DNA of 64,000 nt from Zobellia alginiliquefaciens (GCF_029323795.1 NZ_CP119758.1:868001-932000), one strand, 5' to 3'; shown: positions 1 through 9,276, counted from the first letter of the stretch. Notes: generated from the letters alone by a model not told the origin. Numbers and translations are program-made.

Positions 1-231
1 GTATCACTAAATGAAGCCTTACGTCTAGAAAACAAAAACCGTGGCAAGGGTACTTGGGCCAACACCCGTATTCTAATTTATCTGGTCATTATAACCGTCA
101 TTATATTCATTGGTTTAGGAAAGCCGGAACTACTAAAAGATTTTGAAACCCTGGTGGGCACACTGGGCGGACTAGGCGTTTTAATCCCCCTAATTAGCAA
201 ATTATTGGCCTCTGGAGGTCAAAAATTATAA
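1..231 (+). CDS. C-terminal end of a small membrane protein (5' truncated)
   Basis: The window opens inside this reading frame, which runs 76 codons to a TAA at 229-231. Two hydrophobic stretches are visible, one around residues 25-41 (ILIYLVIITVIIFIGLG) and one around 52-70 rich in G, L and I, separated by a short polar segment. It therefore ends as a two-helix membrane protein or domain. The family was not recognised. The matrixin-like protease gene starts 18 bases downstream on the same strand, so the two may be co-transcribed. The start and the rest of the protein lie outside the window. Confidence 0.6.
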   Translation, partial: VSLNEALRLENKNRGKGTWANTRILIYLVIITVIIFIGLGKPELLKDFETLVGTLGGLGVLIPLISKLLASGGQKL

Positions 232-249
232 TAACTAAATACACATATC

Positions 250-1023
250 ATGGGAAAGAAAACAAATTCACAAGAGCTATTCGCTCAAAAAAGCAAAGAA
301 GAATTAATGGAAAACGGGCAATCTGGCGTACACATGTACGGAGATAACTTTATTTGTGCCACGGACCGCTCGGGACATTCCACCCCGGGTGACCGATCTC
401 CGCTTGAAATTTTGGTGGACGCCAGTGAAGGGTTCATTCCTCTTTGGGCACAACATCAGGTTTTACGTTGGACTTTTGACGAAACTGCCTTATATTATTA
501 TCAGAACCCTGAAGGTATAAAAACCTATGTTCGGGAATTGTTGGGTGAGGCGTTATTGGGTTGGGGCGATGCGGTACCCGTTCGTTTTAGTGAGAATGCG
601 GACAATTCCGATTTTCAGATACACGTGTCGCCGTCCGATAATTGTAATGCCCACGGATGCGTTTTGGCAAGTGCCTTTTTTCCGGATAGTGGAAGACATC
701 AATTGGTGATATATCCAAAAATGTTCGAACAGAGTAAACAAGAACAATTAGAGACCATGATGCACGAATTGGGTCATATTTTTGGGCTTCGCCATTTTTT
801 CGCAAAAATCAGTGAACAGGCATGGCCATCGGAAATATTTGGCGAACACAAACCTTTTTCTATCATGAATTACGGTGCAGAAAGTATGATGACCGAAGAA
901 GATATCAGGGATTTAAAAAAGCTCTATGAAATGGCCTGGAACAAATGTATAGTGGATATTAATGGTACACCCATTCATTTGGTCATGCCTTTTCATACCA
1001 TCAACACGGCTGTTGTGGTATAA
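250..1023 (+). CDS. Matrixin-like zinc metalloprotease without signal peptide
   Basis: 257 aa. Residues 172-182 read HELGHIFGLRH, the extended HExxHxxGxxH zinc site of metzincins, with H172, H176 and H182 as expected ligands and E173 as the catalytic base. SIMNYG at 204-209 fits the methionine turn. The layout matches matrixin-like (M10A) catalytic domains, but there is no recognisable pro-peptide cysteine switch. The N-terminus (MGKKTNSQEL) is polar, so Sec export is not predicted. It is followed 31 bases later by an exported beta-barrel-like protein and lies near a run of other leaderless proteases. Its substrate is unknown. Intracellular proteolysis or non-classical release are both possible inferences. 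Confidence 0.8.
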   Translation: MGKKTNSQELFAQKSKEELMENGQSGVHMYGDNFICATDRSGHSTPGDRSPLEILVDASEGFIPLWAQHQVLRWTFDETALYYYQNPEGIKTYVRELLGEALLGWGDAVPVRFSENADNSDFQIHVSPSDNCNAHGCVLASAFFPDSGRHQLVIYPKMFEQSKQEQLETMMHELGHIFGLRHFFAKISEQAWPSEIFGEHKPFSIMNYGAESMMTEEDIRDLKKLYEMAWNKCIVDINGTPIHLVMPFHTINTAVVV

Positions 1024-1054
1024 CAGACAAAACTATATCCTAAAAGAACCCCTC

Positions 1055-2383
1055 ATGAAAAAAATAATACTAATAGTATGGTTTATGTGCCTCTTTTATT
1101 CTTCAATTGAGGCACAGGAAACCATTACGTTCAAAGCCGATTTGGCAAAAAAAGAATTAGAACATGTAAGTACGGACGACCTTAATGCGAATGAGTTTTA
1201 TGATTTAAAAATCTTAGGTATCAACACTGCCTTTGTTGAGATTGTGGTTGAAACTACGGATTACAGTTTAACCTCCAGCACACCGGATTTACTAAAATCG
1301 CTTTTACTTAAAATTCCTGATTCCGGTATTTTAGGTTTTATATCCCAAGAAAGTTCTGGCCCCAAATATAACCTTGTTTACAAGCAGGCGTTAGAACATG
1401 TTAAAAAACTCGATTCACTTACTGAACGTGCCAATGCCCTTTATGAAGTCTCCAATGACAATGCGGAATTTAGAACACTGGATATGGTGAAAGGCATTCA
1501 AAAGAAAGCTCAACTTCATTTACGGGAACTCAGCCAAGTTTTTAATAGAACTGCAGATATCCTAAAACCCAAAAATGTAGATTATGATGTCTTGAGAAAC
1601 AATGTGGCCCAATCCTACCATTACATTCAAAGTGCAAAACACTATTATAAAACGCTGATCGAGAACTCTGACCTGAGTATAGATTCTAGTGTGGCCAATG
1701 AATTAATTCTATACTCTTCCTATTTGGAAGTGCTGAGCGAAACTATAGATTTGGAAACCAGTTTAAGGTATTTTGATTTTCTTGTGGGTTCTACGGAGAT
1801 GAAGAACTACGAGCAATTTCCAGAATTACTAAAGGCATCTAAAGACGTTATGGAAGCAAAAATAACGCTGATCAATACGTTTACGAACGATACTATTTTT
1901 ACTAAAAAAATCGACTTTTTCACAAAGAAAGGTGGTTTTAAGTTCGATTTTTCAACGGGATTCTTTTATAACAACCTCAACGAAAAGTCGTACTATTTGG
2001 AAAGTCAGGATGATGGCCGAAACCAAATATTGGAAGAAAACGGAAGTAATTTTGATGTTGCCATTGGAGCATTAGCTCATTTCAGTTATCAATTTAAAGC
2101 AGACCTACGAGGTGGACTGAACGCCGGCGCTGCGGTATCTCCTTTGGATGGCATTACCCGATATCTATTCGGGGCTGGAGTATTAATCGGCAGAGAGCAG
2201 CTCATAGGCATAAACGCCGGAGCTTCGTTAGCGCGACTAGATGTACTCTCTAATAGTATTGAAAGGGAAAATGGAAATTTGTACGTTCCAGCAGAATCCA
2301 CCGCAGTCCCCACTTATAAAAAATCCGAATGGGGCCTCTATGTTGGACTTACCTATAATCTTACCCGAGAGCGAAAAAAATAA
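1055..2383 (+). CDS. Exported protein with helical N-terminal part and C-terminal outer-membrane barrel-like part
   Basis: 442 aa from the ATG at 1055. An in-frame start at 962 would overlap the upstream gene and add 31 residues ahead of a good signal peptide (MKKIILIVWFMCLFYSSIEA, cleavage near A-Q), so it was not used. Residues about 30-280 look mostly helical and charged. Residues about 285-442 alternate aromatic and polar residues, with glycine-rich strands (TGFFYNN, GGLNAGAAV, LFGAGVLIG) and an ending of GLYVGLTYNL, typical of a small outer-membrane barrel. The family was not recognised. It lies just downstream of the metalloprotease gene. Its stop codon is 3 bases from the stop of the convergent gene at 2387. 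Confidence 0.7.
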   Translation: MKKIILIVWFMCLFYSSIEAQETITFKADLAKKELEHVSTDDLNANEFYDLKILGINTAFVEIVVETTDYSLTSSTPDLLKSLLLKIPDSGILGFISQESSGPKYNLVYKQALEHVKKLDSLTERANALYEVSNDNAEFRTLDMVKGIQKKAQLHLRELSQVFNRTADILKPKNVDYDVLRNNVAQSYHYIQSAKHYYKTLIENSDLSIDSSVANELILYSSYLEVLSETIDLETSLRYFDFLVGSTEMKNYEQFPELLKASKDVMEAKITLINTFTNDTIFTKKIDFFTKKGGFKFDFSTGFFYNNLNEKSYYLESQDDGRNQILEENGSNFDVAIGALAHFSYQFKADLRGGLNAGAAVSPLDGITRYLFGAGVLIGREQLIGINAGASLARLDVLSNSIERENGNLYVPAESTAVPTYKKSEWGLYVGLTYNLTRERKK

Positions 2384-2386
2384 AAG

Positions 2387-2836
2387 TTACGTATCCAACT
2401 CCGGATACAATTGCTTTGCTTTTGCAGCAATACCCTGCAATTCGCCTGAAGACATTTCCATTTCCAGACCCCGATTTTCCGTTGACTTATTTTGACCGCC
2501 TTCCGCTTGCATGATCATTGCACCAAGAACGAGTCCCTTATTGTGCTCCGCTACTTTCTCGTCTTTGATTTTTTCCTTTTGTTCCTCTACTTCCTTCTTT
2601 TCGGTTTCCGCTTTTTCCGCTCGTTGTCGGTTCACTTCTTTTCCGAATAGAAACCCCACCGCGGCAAAAACAATGGCCTCTACCCCCGAAAACAAATAGA
2701 TCAACCGACTCCAACTGGGGTCGCCACTATCTACCCTTCCTATTAAAAAATAAATAAAGAAGCCGTAGGCAATGAGCAAAGCTATAGCAATCACAAACTG
2801 CATATTAGCTATTGTAGTCACGTTATTCTTGTTCAT
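2387..2836 (-). CDS. Two-helix membrane protein with charged coiled-coil tail
   Basis: 149 aa. Hydrophobic segments at about residues 11-33 (FVIAIALLIAYGFFIYFLIG) and 47-65 (a GVEAIVFAAVGFLFG core) are followed by a highly charged stretch at about 68-100, rich in E, K, Q and R, that should form a coiled coil. The tail then holds GLVLGAMIMQAEGG and ends soluble. No family was recognised. It is the last gene of the minus-strand hydrolase run, 44 bases after the M19-like gene, so it is probably made with those enzymes and could anchor a complex at the membrane (inference). Confidence 0.6.
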   Translation of the reverse strand: MNKNNVTTIANMQFVIAIALLIAYGFFIYFLIGRVDSGDPSWSRLIYLFSGVEAIVFAAVGFLFGKEVNRQRAEKAETEKKEVEEQKEKIKDEKVAEHNKGLVLGAMIMQAEGGQNKSTENRGLEMEMSSGELQGIAAKAKQLYPELDT

Positions 2837-2880
2837 CTTGTTTTTATTATTCTTAAGAGAAATTTTCTTTTGTCATCACA

Positions 2881-4665
2881 TTAATCAACTAGCTCCACAT
2901 TAGGTGCTTCATTGCTAGATATTATCCTGGAAAAGTTATCTCCCAAAAATTTTGACCCGTTTATATACAGTATCTTCCTCACCACCTTCTCCAAATCTTT
3001 TTTCTTCTTGGTAAATTCAAACAGGTCATTGGTACCCCCGTTTACTTTCTGATATTCCTTGGCAGCCACGGGCAGCCATTTCATCAAACAAGCTTCTAAA
3101 TTTTTCAAATTTCTACTATCGCTACAAACTCTTAAGGGCTCAATAAACCCATCAAAATCACTACCAATGCAAATGTATTCTTCGGCTGAATCTTTATGTG
3201 AGGTCTTTAGACCGATAACCGCCAAAATATGAACGATATTAAAACAAAGACTCAATGGATGTAGCTCTCGTCGGTTCGGTTCTAGCCAAGACTCTTGGGC
3301 CCGTATTTCTTCGGCGGTAGCATACTCCAGAAGTCGTATACTTTTATAGGGAAAAAAATGGATGAAATCCGGAGTGGTCAGAAACTCACAATTATCCTTT
3401 TCGTTCATAAAATTGGAATCATAGCCCAAAACATCTACATCTAGACTCACACCTATAAGTCCTCCGCTATTGGCTATTTCAATAATATCCTCATCCATTA
3501 AATTAATCGTATTCGGATTGAAATTAAATCCCTTTTTATCATTTGCTCCCCAATAACCCGCTTCTTTTGGCCGGGTATACGTTTTGATGGTTTTTATACC
3601 TTGATCAACATGGTTTTTGCATTTTTCAACCTCAAGGTTATGTTTCCATCCATTGATAGAATAACCGGTTACCCCAACGTGAGACGCTATTAACGGTATT
3701 TTTTCAAAACCTTCTTTTCTTCGGAACTCATATAAATCTTCACGAGATTTTAAACTCAAATAGGTAACATCAATGAACACCGGAGCAGATTGCATGACTA
3801 CTTCACTCTTACCTTTCTTTTTAGTGAGCGTTTTGTTATCAGCGTCTTCCGCTTCAATTTGCAACGTAGAGGCCCGTTTGATCACTTCTTTACCAAGCTC
3901 GGTCAACCCATTGCCAAATGGATAAAATGAAGGATGCTTCATAGATTTTGTTCCAAAAGCATGTGTAGCCAAATGTTGTTCGGGAATATGGGTCTGTTGA
4001 GCGAGCGTTAGATAAAGAACTTCTAATTTGTTCTCTCTCATTTTGTCAACCAACGACTCCAGAACATCGGCAGGGTTCTTAGATGGGATTGTACTCGGAT
4101 CATAAAAATCACCCTTCGTAAAATTTTCAAACTTATCATACTCTAAAGCATTTCCTATTTTTTTCATACAAAGGTTATGTCCTCCTCCGATAGCAAAAAC
4201 CAAGTTCAGTACAGATTCGTTGAGCTCGTGGGTATTATCCCGGTTTAGATATTTAATATCACATTTTTCCTTAAGGTCTATATACTGCTGTATTTCTTTA
4301 AGCAGCAGATTAAGATAAGATACCTTGCCTTCTTTGACCATCTCAAAATATTGATCGTCAATAGGCTTTTTCAGGCCACTTTTTAAAATATCGGTAAAGA
4401 AGCCTTTACTTGAAGCCATACCAAATTGCAAAGCGCTTACGGATGCTACCCCAAAACGAACCATGCCTTCGTTTAGATAATCAATACAACTTTGGCTCTC
4501 TAACTTTCTTAGTACCGTTTCGTTGGTATAATCTTTAAAATCTTTGGACATTGAGACCGGACCTACCAGGTCTTCAAGCCTATTCTTTGTGGATGGTTCT
4601 TTAGGTTTAAGAGCTAGATGGTTTTTAGCCAGTGGATGAATATGTAGGTCAAAGTAATTGTTCAT
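2881..4665 (-). CDS. Membrane-dipeptidase-like (peptidase M19 / amidohydrolase superfamily) enzyme, unusually long
   Basis: 594 aa, clearly longer than usual M19 dipeptidases (about 330-420 aa). The N-terminus has DLHIHP (H8 and H10), a two-histidine metal site on the first barrel strand. ASHVGVTG near 327-334 fits the metal-ligand histidine of the SH/N motif, and ICIGSDFDGF near 498-507 is the hallmark GSDFDG of renal-dipeptidase-like enzymes. Extra sequence at about 100-300 is unassigned. Classical M19 enzymes cleave dipeptides; specificity here is unknown. There is no signal peptide. It starts 12 bases after the trypsin-subtilase gene in the same apparent operon. Family placement is moderately sure; the exact reaction is not. 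Confidence 0.65.
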   Translation of the reverse strand: MNNYFDLHIHPLAKNHLALKPKEPSTKNRLEDLVGPVSMSKDFKDYTNETVLRKLESQSCIDYLNEGMVRFGVASVSALQFGMASSKGFFTDILKSGLKKPIDDQYFEMVKEGKVSYLNLLLKEIQQYIDLKEKCDIKYLNRDNTHELNESVLNLVFAIGGGHNLCMKKIGNALEYDKFENFTKGDFYDPSTIPSKNPADVLESLVDKMRENKLEVLYLTLAQQTHIPEQHLATHAFGTKSMKHPSFYPFGNGLTELGKEVIKRASTLQIEAEDADNKTLTKKKGKSEVVMQSAPVFIDVTYLSLKSREDLYEFRRKEGFEKIPLIASHVGVTGYSINGWKHNLEVEKCKNHVDQGIKTIKTYTRPKEAGYWGANDKKGFNFNPNTINLMDEDIIEIANSGGLIGVSLDVDVLGYDSNFMNEKDNCEFLTTPDFIHFFPYKSIRLLEYATAEEIRAQESWLEPNRRELHPLSLCFNIVHILAVIGLKTSHKDSAEEYICIGSDFDGFIEPLRVCSDSRNLKNLEACLMKWLPVAAKEYQKVNGGTNDLFEFTKKKKDLEKVVRKILYINGSKFLGDNFSRIISSNEAPNVELVD

Positions 4666-4677
4666 GACATTGAATTT

Positions 4678-7437
4678 TTAGTTGAAACTTTCGAAGTATA
4701 CTTTCAGTAATCTTTCGGTTTGATCTTCATCAAACTGATCATAGCTCTCAAAAACTTTATTTACCGGTCTTCCTGTCATGGCCGCTACACTTATCCGTGC
4801 TCTTTCGGTCAGCGCTTCCTGAGCCGTTGTACTTTCAAAACCAGGAGTTAATTTTTTCCTTGCCGTATTCCATAAAAAGTGTACCGTTTCCCGAACGCCC
4901 AAATCCCACTGAGCGGACTTTTCTTTACCACGATAGGCATGTTCCAGACTTTTAAACATCTCTTCAATTTCGTTTGGCTTGACGGGCATTTTTTCTTTCA
5001 GCAATTTTTCTACGTCTAAAATACCGGCACCAAATCGTTCTTCATCCCACTTACCGCCGTTATGGTTAGGGTCTTTTTCTGCGGTAGCCTTTACATGTTT
5101 TCTAAACAATTCAACAATTTGCCAGGGTTCTTTCACATGCTTTTTAAGAAAATCGGAATGCTGGGCTTTCCATAAAGCAGCAGCAGAGGCAACATGTGGC
5201 GTCGCATAACTGGTACCGGATCCAAAGACCATAATATCTTCTTGGCGTTTGTTCTTAAAAGGAACATACACATCTTCGCCGGGTGCAGCAATATCTACTG
5301 CCGGACCATACGAAGTATACCGCCAAGGCTCATTATTAGGATTTGTTGCGGCCACTGCAATCGTACCCGGATACACCGCAGGAGCAATTACGGATTCTAC
5401 CATATTGCCCGCTGCACAGACCCAAATGATTCCCCGTTCATAGGCCGTTTTCGCAATACTATAAATCATAGGTCTCGGGTAACTGCCCATGCACATAAAT
5501 ATGATATCAGCTTCGGAGTTTATGGCTTGAGAAACCGCATTGAACAAATTCCGCCCTCTACCGATCAAAATTACCGATTTAGAAATCCGGTACGGAATTA
5601 CCTTTACCAAAGCCTTGTCATCTTCACTGACCACCACCCCTTGGTTTCCATCATTTTTAATGGCACCGTTAGAACGTTTTCCAACTACAATACTTGCGGT
5701 TCGCGTGCCGTGGCCCGGTTGCCGCAATACCCCTACGCTCATTTCATCACGAGCATCTTCGCCATCAATAAAATCTTCGTCCTGCAGTAAATTATAACCG
5801 TCCATAACCTTGGAATGGTCCGTGTAGCCCGTGTCCAATTGAACGAGTTTTACGTTTTTACCGTTTGCCGCTATTCCGTCCAAGTTTACCTTAGACAATT
5901 TTACGGCTGCCCGGTTCCACTCTCTGTATTCTTGACTTTTTCCATTTTGGATCAGGTCTTTTACGAGATGGGCATTGGCCCATTTTATTTTAAAGTCGCC
6001 TTCACTTTTATCCCAATCCGCAGTCCCGTCATCCAAAGATTCCAAGCTCTCATTTCTAGACCATCGCCCGTAATGCCCCGGTTTAATATCCGTTGACATT
6101 TCTAGATCAGGAGTACAGGTTTCAATCTGTGGAAGTCCCTCTAGATCGGCGGCCACTTCCCACGGACTTTTTTCTGATTCTACATGGATGTAAAAAAAGT
6201 TGCGGTGCGCCTTTTCCGTGGACATGGGGTATAACGGTTCGCTCAAAACAAGCCCCGGCACTAAACTGCTGGCGTTCTCCTTCCAATCATTTTGCATCTC
6301 TTTTACCTCGGAAAGTTGAATCTCAAAATATTGGGTTTGCGTAGACGTGCTCTCTGAACGATTCATAACATACGGTTTTGATGGTGCGGTTCTATTTTCG
6401 GTATGAACAGGAGTTGAATTTGTATTTACATCTACAATACCCACCAAAGACGACTTGTATTTTTCCATTGTTTTGCTGACGGGAATTTTCGCAATCATAG
6501 TCAGAATACTGCTAATGCGAATGCCTTCGTTCCCCATCCAGTCTATCATATTATCCGGGTCTCCGGGTTGTACTACGGATCCGTCTTTTCTTAGCCATTG
6601 TCCGTGCCTATTTTTTCGGGGTACGGCGCTGTGGTGCAGGGCCACTACTTCGCCGGTTCCTAAACCAAGGACCATACTACCGGACGAACCGGGAAGTGTA
6701 TCCGATTCGTAAATGAGAAAATCACCCTTAAGCACCAGCATGCGGATGTCTTTCATGACTATTTTCTTGTAATCCCCTTTCGGATGCTGCACGATTGCAC
6801 AGTTCTCACCATCAATGATCTTACCCAATTTTTTATCCAATCGGGCGACAGGAAAATTACTGATGGGTGTGCCCTCATTCGAAACTTTCTCCACGGCAAC
6901 AATAGTAAAATCCAGACCGCTATACGGGTCACCGGCATCTTTTTTGTAATGCGATGTCATAAAGAATTCCTCTGGCAATAGATTGAAACTTTCCGATTTA
7001 TTAGGATTTCCAAATTGATCTAACTCGTAGTTGAACTGAATGGTAGAATTGCTTGCCGTTTCCGCAGTTCCCAATACATGGTTGTTGGTAAGAATGAGGT
7101 TCGGGGCGATTAAAAATCCAGTACCGTGACCTGTGTTGCCCAACCTGGAATTGGTGGTGATCCTACCCACGGCCCGAGACAGTTCTACGATACGCTGAAT
7201 AATACGAATATCCTGAAAATTGGCTTCCCCGTTAATGCGTTCCAGTGCCTGAAGTTCCGCTGTTCCTTCTCGGGAAATACGATTGGACAATCGCTCGGTA
7301 TCGGTTTGAATTTCAGATAGTTCTACTTTCCCCTGGCGTACATGGGTGATATCCGTTTTTATGCGATCGATGTCGTTTAGGACACTCGCATAATTTGAAT
7401 ACGACTCTTCGGCCAATTCCCTTAGTTTATCATCCAT
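4678..7437 (-). CDS. Double serine protease: N-terminal trypsin-like domain fused to a C-terminal subtilase
   Basis: 919 aa. Residues 1-95 are helical and charged. A trypsin-like domain at about 95-320 shows GTGFLIAPNLILTNNHV (H120), LDFTIV (D176) and LPGSSGS (S252), a complete catalytic triad. A linker at about 330-480 includes a possible inhibitor-like or adaptor segment. An S8 subtilisin domain at about 500-810 shows LVQLDTGYTDH (D535), GHGTRTA (H576), AAGN (N678, oxyanion) and GTSYATPH (S743), also complete. The final 100 residues are helical. There is no signal peptide, unlike most secreted subtilases. It lies mid-operon between the amidase and the M19-like gene. A proteolytic cascade within one chain is a reasonable inference; targets are unknown. 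Confidence 0.85.
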   Translation of the reverse strand: MDDKLRELAEESYSNYASVLNDIDRIKTDITHVRQGKVELSEIQTDTERLSNRISREGTAELQALERINGEANFQDIRIIQRIVELSRAVGRITTNSRLGNTGHGTGFLIAPNLILTNNHVLGTAETASNSTIQFNYELDQFGNPNKSESFNLLPEEFFMTSHYKKDAGDPYSGLDFTIVAVEKVSNEGTPISNFPVARLDKKLGKIIDGENCAIVQHPKGDYKKIVMKDIRMLVLKGDFLIYESDTLPGSSGSMVLGLGTGEVVALHHSAVPRKNRHGQWLRKDGSVVQPGDPDNMIDWMGNEGIRISSILTMIAKIPVSKTMEKYKSSLVGIVDVNTNSTPVHTENRTAPSKPYVMNRSESTSTQTQYFEIQLSEVKEMQNDWKENASSLVPGLVLSEPLYPMSTEKAHRNFFYIHVESEKSPWEVAADLEGLPQIETCTPDLEMSTDIKPGHYGRWSRNESLESLDDGTADWDKSEGDFKIKWANAHLVKDLIQNGKSQEYREWNRAAVKLSKVNLDGIAANGKNVKLVQLDTGYTDHSKVMDGYNLLQDEDFIDGEDARDEMSVGVLRQPGHGTRTASIVVGKRSNGAIKNDGNQGVVVSEDDKALVKVIPYRISKSVILIGRGRNLFNAVSQAINSEADIIFMCMGSYPRPMIYSIAKTAYERGIIWVCAAGNMVESVIAPAVYPGTIAVAATNPNNEPWRYTSYGPAVDIAAPGEDVYVPFKNKRQEDIMVFGSGTSYATPHVASAAALWKAQHSDFLKKHVKEPWQIVELFRKHVKATAEKDPNHNGGKWDEERFGAGILDVEKLLKEKMPVKPNEIEEMFKSLEHAYRGKEKSAQWDLGVRETVHFLWNTARKKLTPGFESTTAQEALTERARISVAAMTGRPVNKVFESYDQFDEDQTERLLKVYFESFN

Positions 7438-7461
7438 GATTTGCTGCGTTACAAGTGGTTA

Positions 7462-8478
7462 TTAATTGTCAATCAACTCTAAATCCTCCGCATAATTTTC
7501 CAATACGGCTTTGTTCAATTCGTTGGGAGCTCCCATAGTCACAGATTCGAGCTCTGCGTAATCCAGTTCAAAATTTTGGTATGCGGTATGGAGTCCGTTC
7601 AACATTTCTATGAACTCGGGTTGCGGAAAGCAATCCGTTTTATCCGTTCTTACATTGCAGTGCGTCCATATGCCCGGTGCGCCGTTTTGGGCTTCTTCAC
7701 TTATAGCAAACCAAGAACTATCGTATTTGAGGTTTTTTATGGGAATGTCAAAAATTGTAGCCAGTGTGAGGATCAATCGCTCACATTCTTTGATCTGTTT
7801 ATCGGTGTATTTTTGAAAATACTGATGCCCTCTCCACGGCGTATTCAACTGACAAACCTCAGACTCCGGCACGGCTATTTTCTTGGAGTTACTCTGAAAA
7901 TAAAACTGACCGTCACTGCTTTTTTTCAAATGCCCCAATGAGCAGATTTCAATACCTATAGATTTTTGGTTGAGCAGTTTATTGTTTTTTAATTTAGTAC
8001 CTAAATGATGCGCCCAATACATCTCATTGAACGCTCGGTACGTGACCCCATCAAATAGATCATCGCCTTCCAAGGACTTTCTACCGATAACAAAAGAGGT
8101 GCCTACCCTATTTAAAGTCCCCGGTTTATTATCGTTTTCCCACCAACCAATGGTATAATCAGGTCTGTGCAATCCTGCCGTATGGTGTAAATAGATGGTG
8201 TCTTTCTCCGTGTAGTCGTGCATCCACTCATCATCTTCAAGGATATAATCTGTGGTGCCCCAGCCAAAATCATAGCCGGTAAGCATTAATTTCTGCCAAG
8301 TGTTTTTGCCTACAATTCCATCTACACCTAGAAAATTGGCACGTTGAAACTGTACCACTTTATCATGTGTAAGTGCATCAAAATCCGAAGAAATTTCCAG
8401 TGGATACCCTGACCGCCCCAATAGTTTTTTCAAGAATGAAACGGAGGAATCAAAACTGCCTTTACGCAATGTTTTCAT
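7462..8478 (-). CDS. Peptidoglycan-binding N-acetylmuramoyl-L-alanine amidase (Amidase_2 type)
   Basis: 338 aa. Residues 8-65 form a PG_binding_1 module (ending VDGIVGKNTWQKL). An amidase_2/PGRP-like domain follows at about 90-295: IYLHHTAG (H98/H99), IGIEICSLG, WTHCNV (H273) and DKTDC (D282) fit the zinc-ligand and active-site positions. Such enzymes cut the bond between muramic acid and the stem peptide. No signal peptide is visible (MKTLRKGSFD), so reaching the wall would need lysis, a dedicated secretion route or uptake of substrate. It is 24 bases upstream of the double-protease gene and 42 bases after the V8-like protease gene, so probably one transcript. Confidence 0.8.
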   Translation of the reverse strand: MKTLRKGSFDSSVSFLKKLLGRSGYPLEISSDFDALTHDKVVQFQRANFLGVDGIVGKNTWQKLMLTGYDFGWGTTDYILEDDEWMHDYTEKDTIYLHHTAGLHRPDYTIGWWENDNKPGTLNRVGTSFVIGRKSLEGDDLFDGVTYRAFNEMYWAHHLGTKLKNNKLLNQKSIGIEICSLGHLKKSSDGQFYFQSNSKKIAVPESEVCQLNTPWRGHQYFQKYTDKQIKECERLILTLATIFDIPIKNLKYDSSWFAISEEAQNGAPGIWTHCNVRTDKTDCFPQPEFIEMLNGLHTAYQNFELDYAELESVTMGAPNELNKAVLENYAEDLELIDN

Positions 8479-8520
8479 ACTTTTTGTTTTTGAGATTAGA
8501 AATGAGCTATGCCTACGGGT

Positions 8521-9276
8521 TTACCAATTGGCAACCCCGTCAATAAATTCCTGATACAGATCCGAGGACTTGTTAGGGCAACCTCCATAGTTGTGAATGC
8601 CAACACCAATACACCTGTTCCTCAAAAGCGGACTCCCACTTTGCCCTCCAAACGTATCCGCTTGGTATAAAAACCGGCCGTTCTGTTTCACCAATGTATC
8701 GGACATTTTATATTGAAAAATACCATTATCGCGATCCGCAGGATACCCACAGATTTCACCAATATTGGGGTCTTCCATAGCTGGAGTAATGAAATGGTTA
8801 TGGCATACCGGTCTATTCAACTTAATGGCACCCATATCATATCGTGTGGAGGAATCATCTATCCATCCTCTAGTGGCCATCAATTCTGTAGCCTCGTACC
8901 TGCCGTAGGGTTCCGAAAACCCGCATTTACCGGGTATCACAATAATAGAAGTTTTCCATCCGCCAGTGCTTTTTCCGTACACGCAATGGCCAGCCGTGTA
9001 CAAACGGTCACCGGCCACCAACCAACCAGAACCCACATAATTGAGACCGTTTGCCGCTTTCATGTACAGTTTGCAAATGGCCATATAGGGCATTTGCAAG
9101 GTTGCCAATACTTTTTGGCGCTGGTCAATTCCGCAAACGGATTCGTTAGATAAATCTTCGTCACGCTCGATCCATGATTGTAGGGTGATTTCTTTCTCGT
9201 CTATGGGTTGTTTTTCATCATTCATTCGGTGAAAAACAAGCTCTTTTTCTCGTTCAGGTGCTAATACTTCTGCCAT
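8521..9276 (-). CDS. V8/trypsin-like serine protease, leaderless
   Basis: 251 aa. The catalytic triad is visible: LYTAGHCV (H97), RYDMGAIKL (D147) and GGQSGSPL (S213), in the spacing of glutamyl-endopeptidase/V8-like members of family S1. Cysteines near 118, 158, 176, 222 and 233 could form disulfides, which would suit an extracytoplasmic protein. Even so, the first 60 residues are acidic and polar (MAEVLAPERE) with no signal peptide. They may be a pro-segment. It is first in the five-gene minus-strand run. No promoter box was found with confidence upstream. Confidence 0.8.
   Translation of the reverse strand: MAEVLAPEREKELVFHRMNDEKQPIDEKEITLQSWIERDEDLSNESVCGIDQRQKVLATLQMPYMAICKLYMKAANGLNYVGSGWLVAGDRLYTAGHCVYGKSTGGWKTSIIVIPGKCGFSEPYGRYEATELMATRGWIDDSSTRYDMGAIKLNRPVCHNHFITPAMEDPNIGEICGYPADRDNGIFQYKMSDTLVKQNGRFLYQADTFGGQSGSPLLRNRCIGVGIHNYGGCPNKSSDLYQEFIDGVANW

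Noticed and set aside
962-1054. Earlier start for the exported protein at 1055
   Set aside because: It would overlap the metalloprotease gene and put 31 residues ahead of a clear signal peptide.
5194-5790. 198-codon plus-strand frame inside the double protease gene
   Set aside because: Antisense shadow of a gene with two complete catalytic triads; no recognisable protein features.
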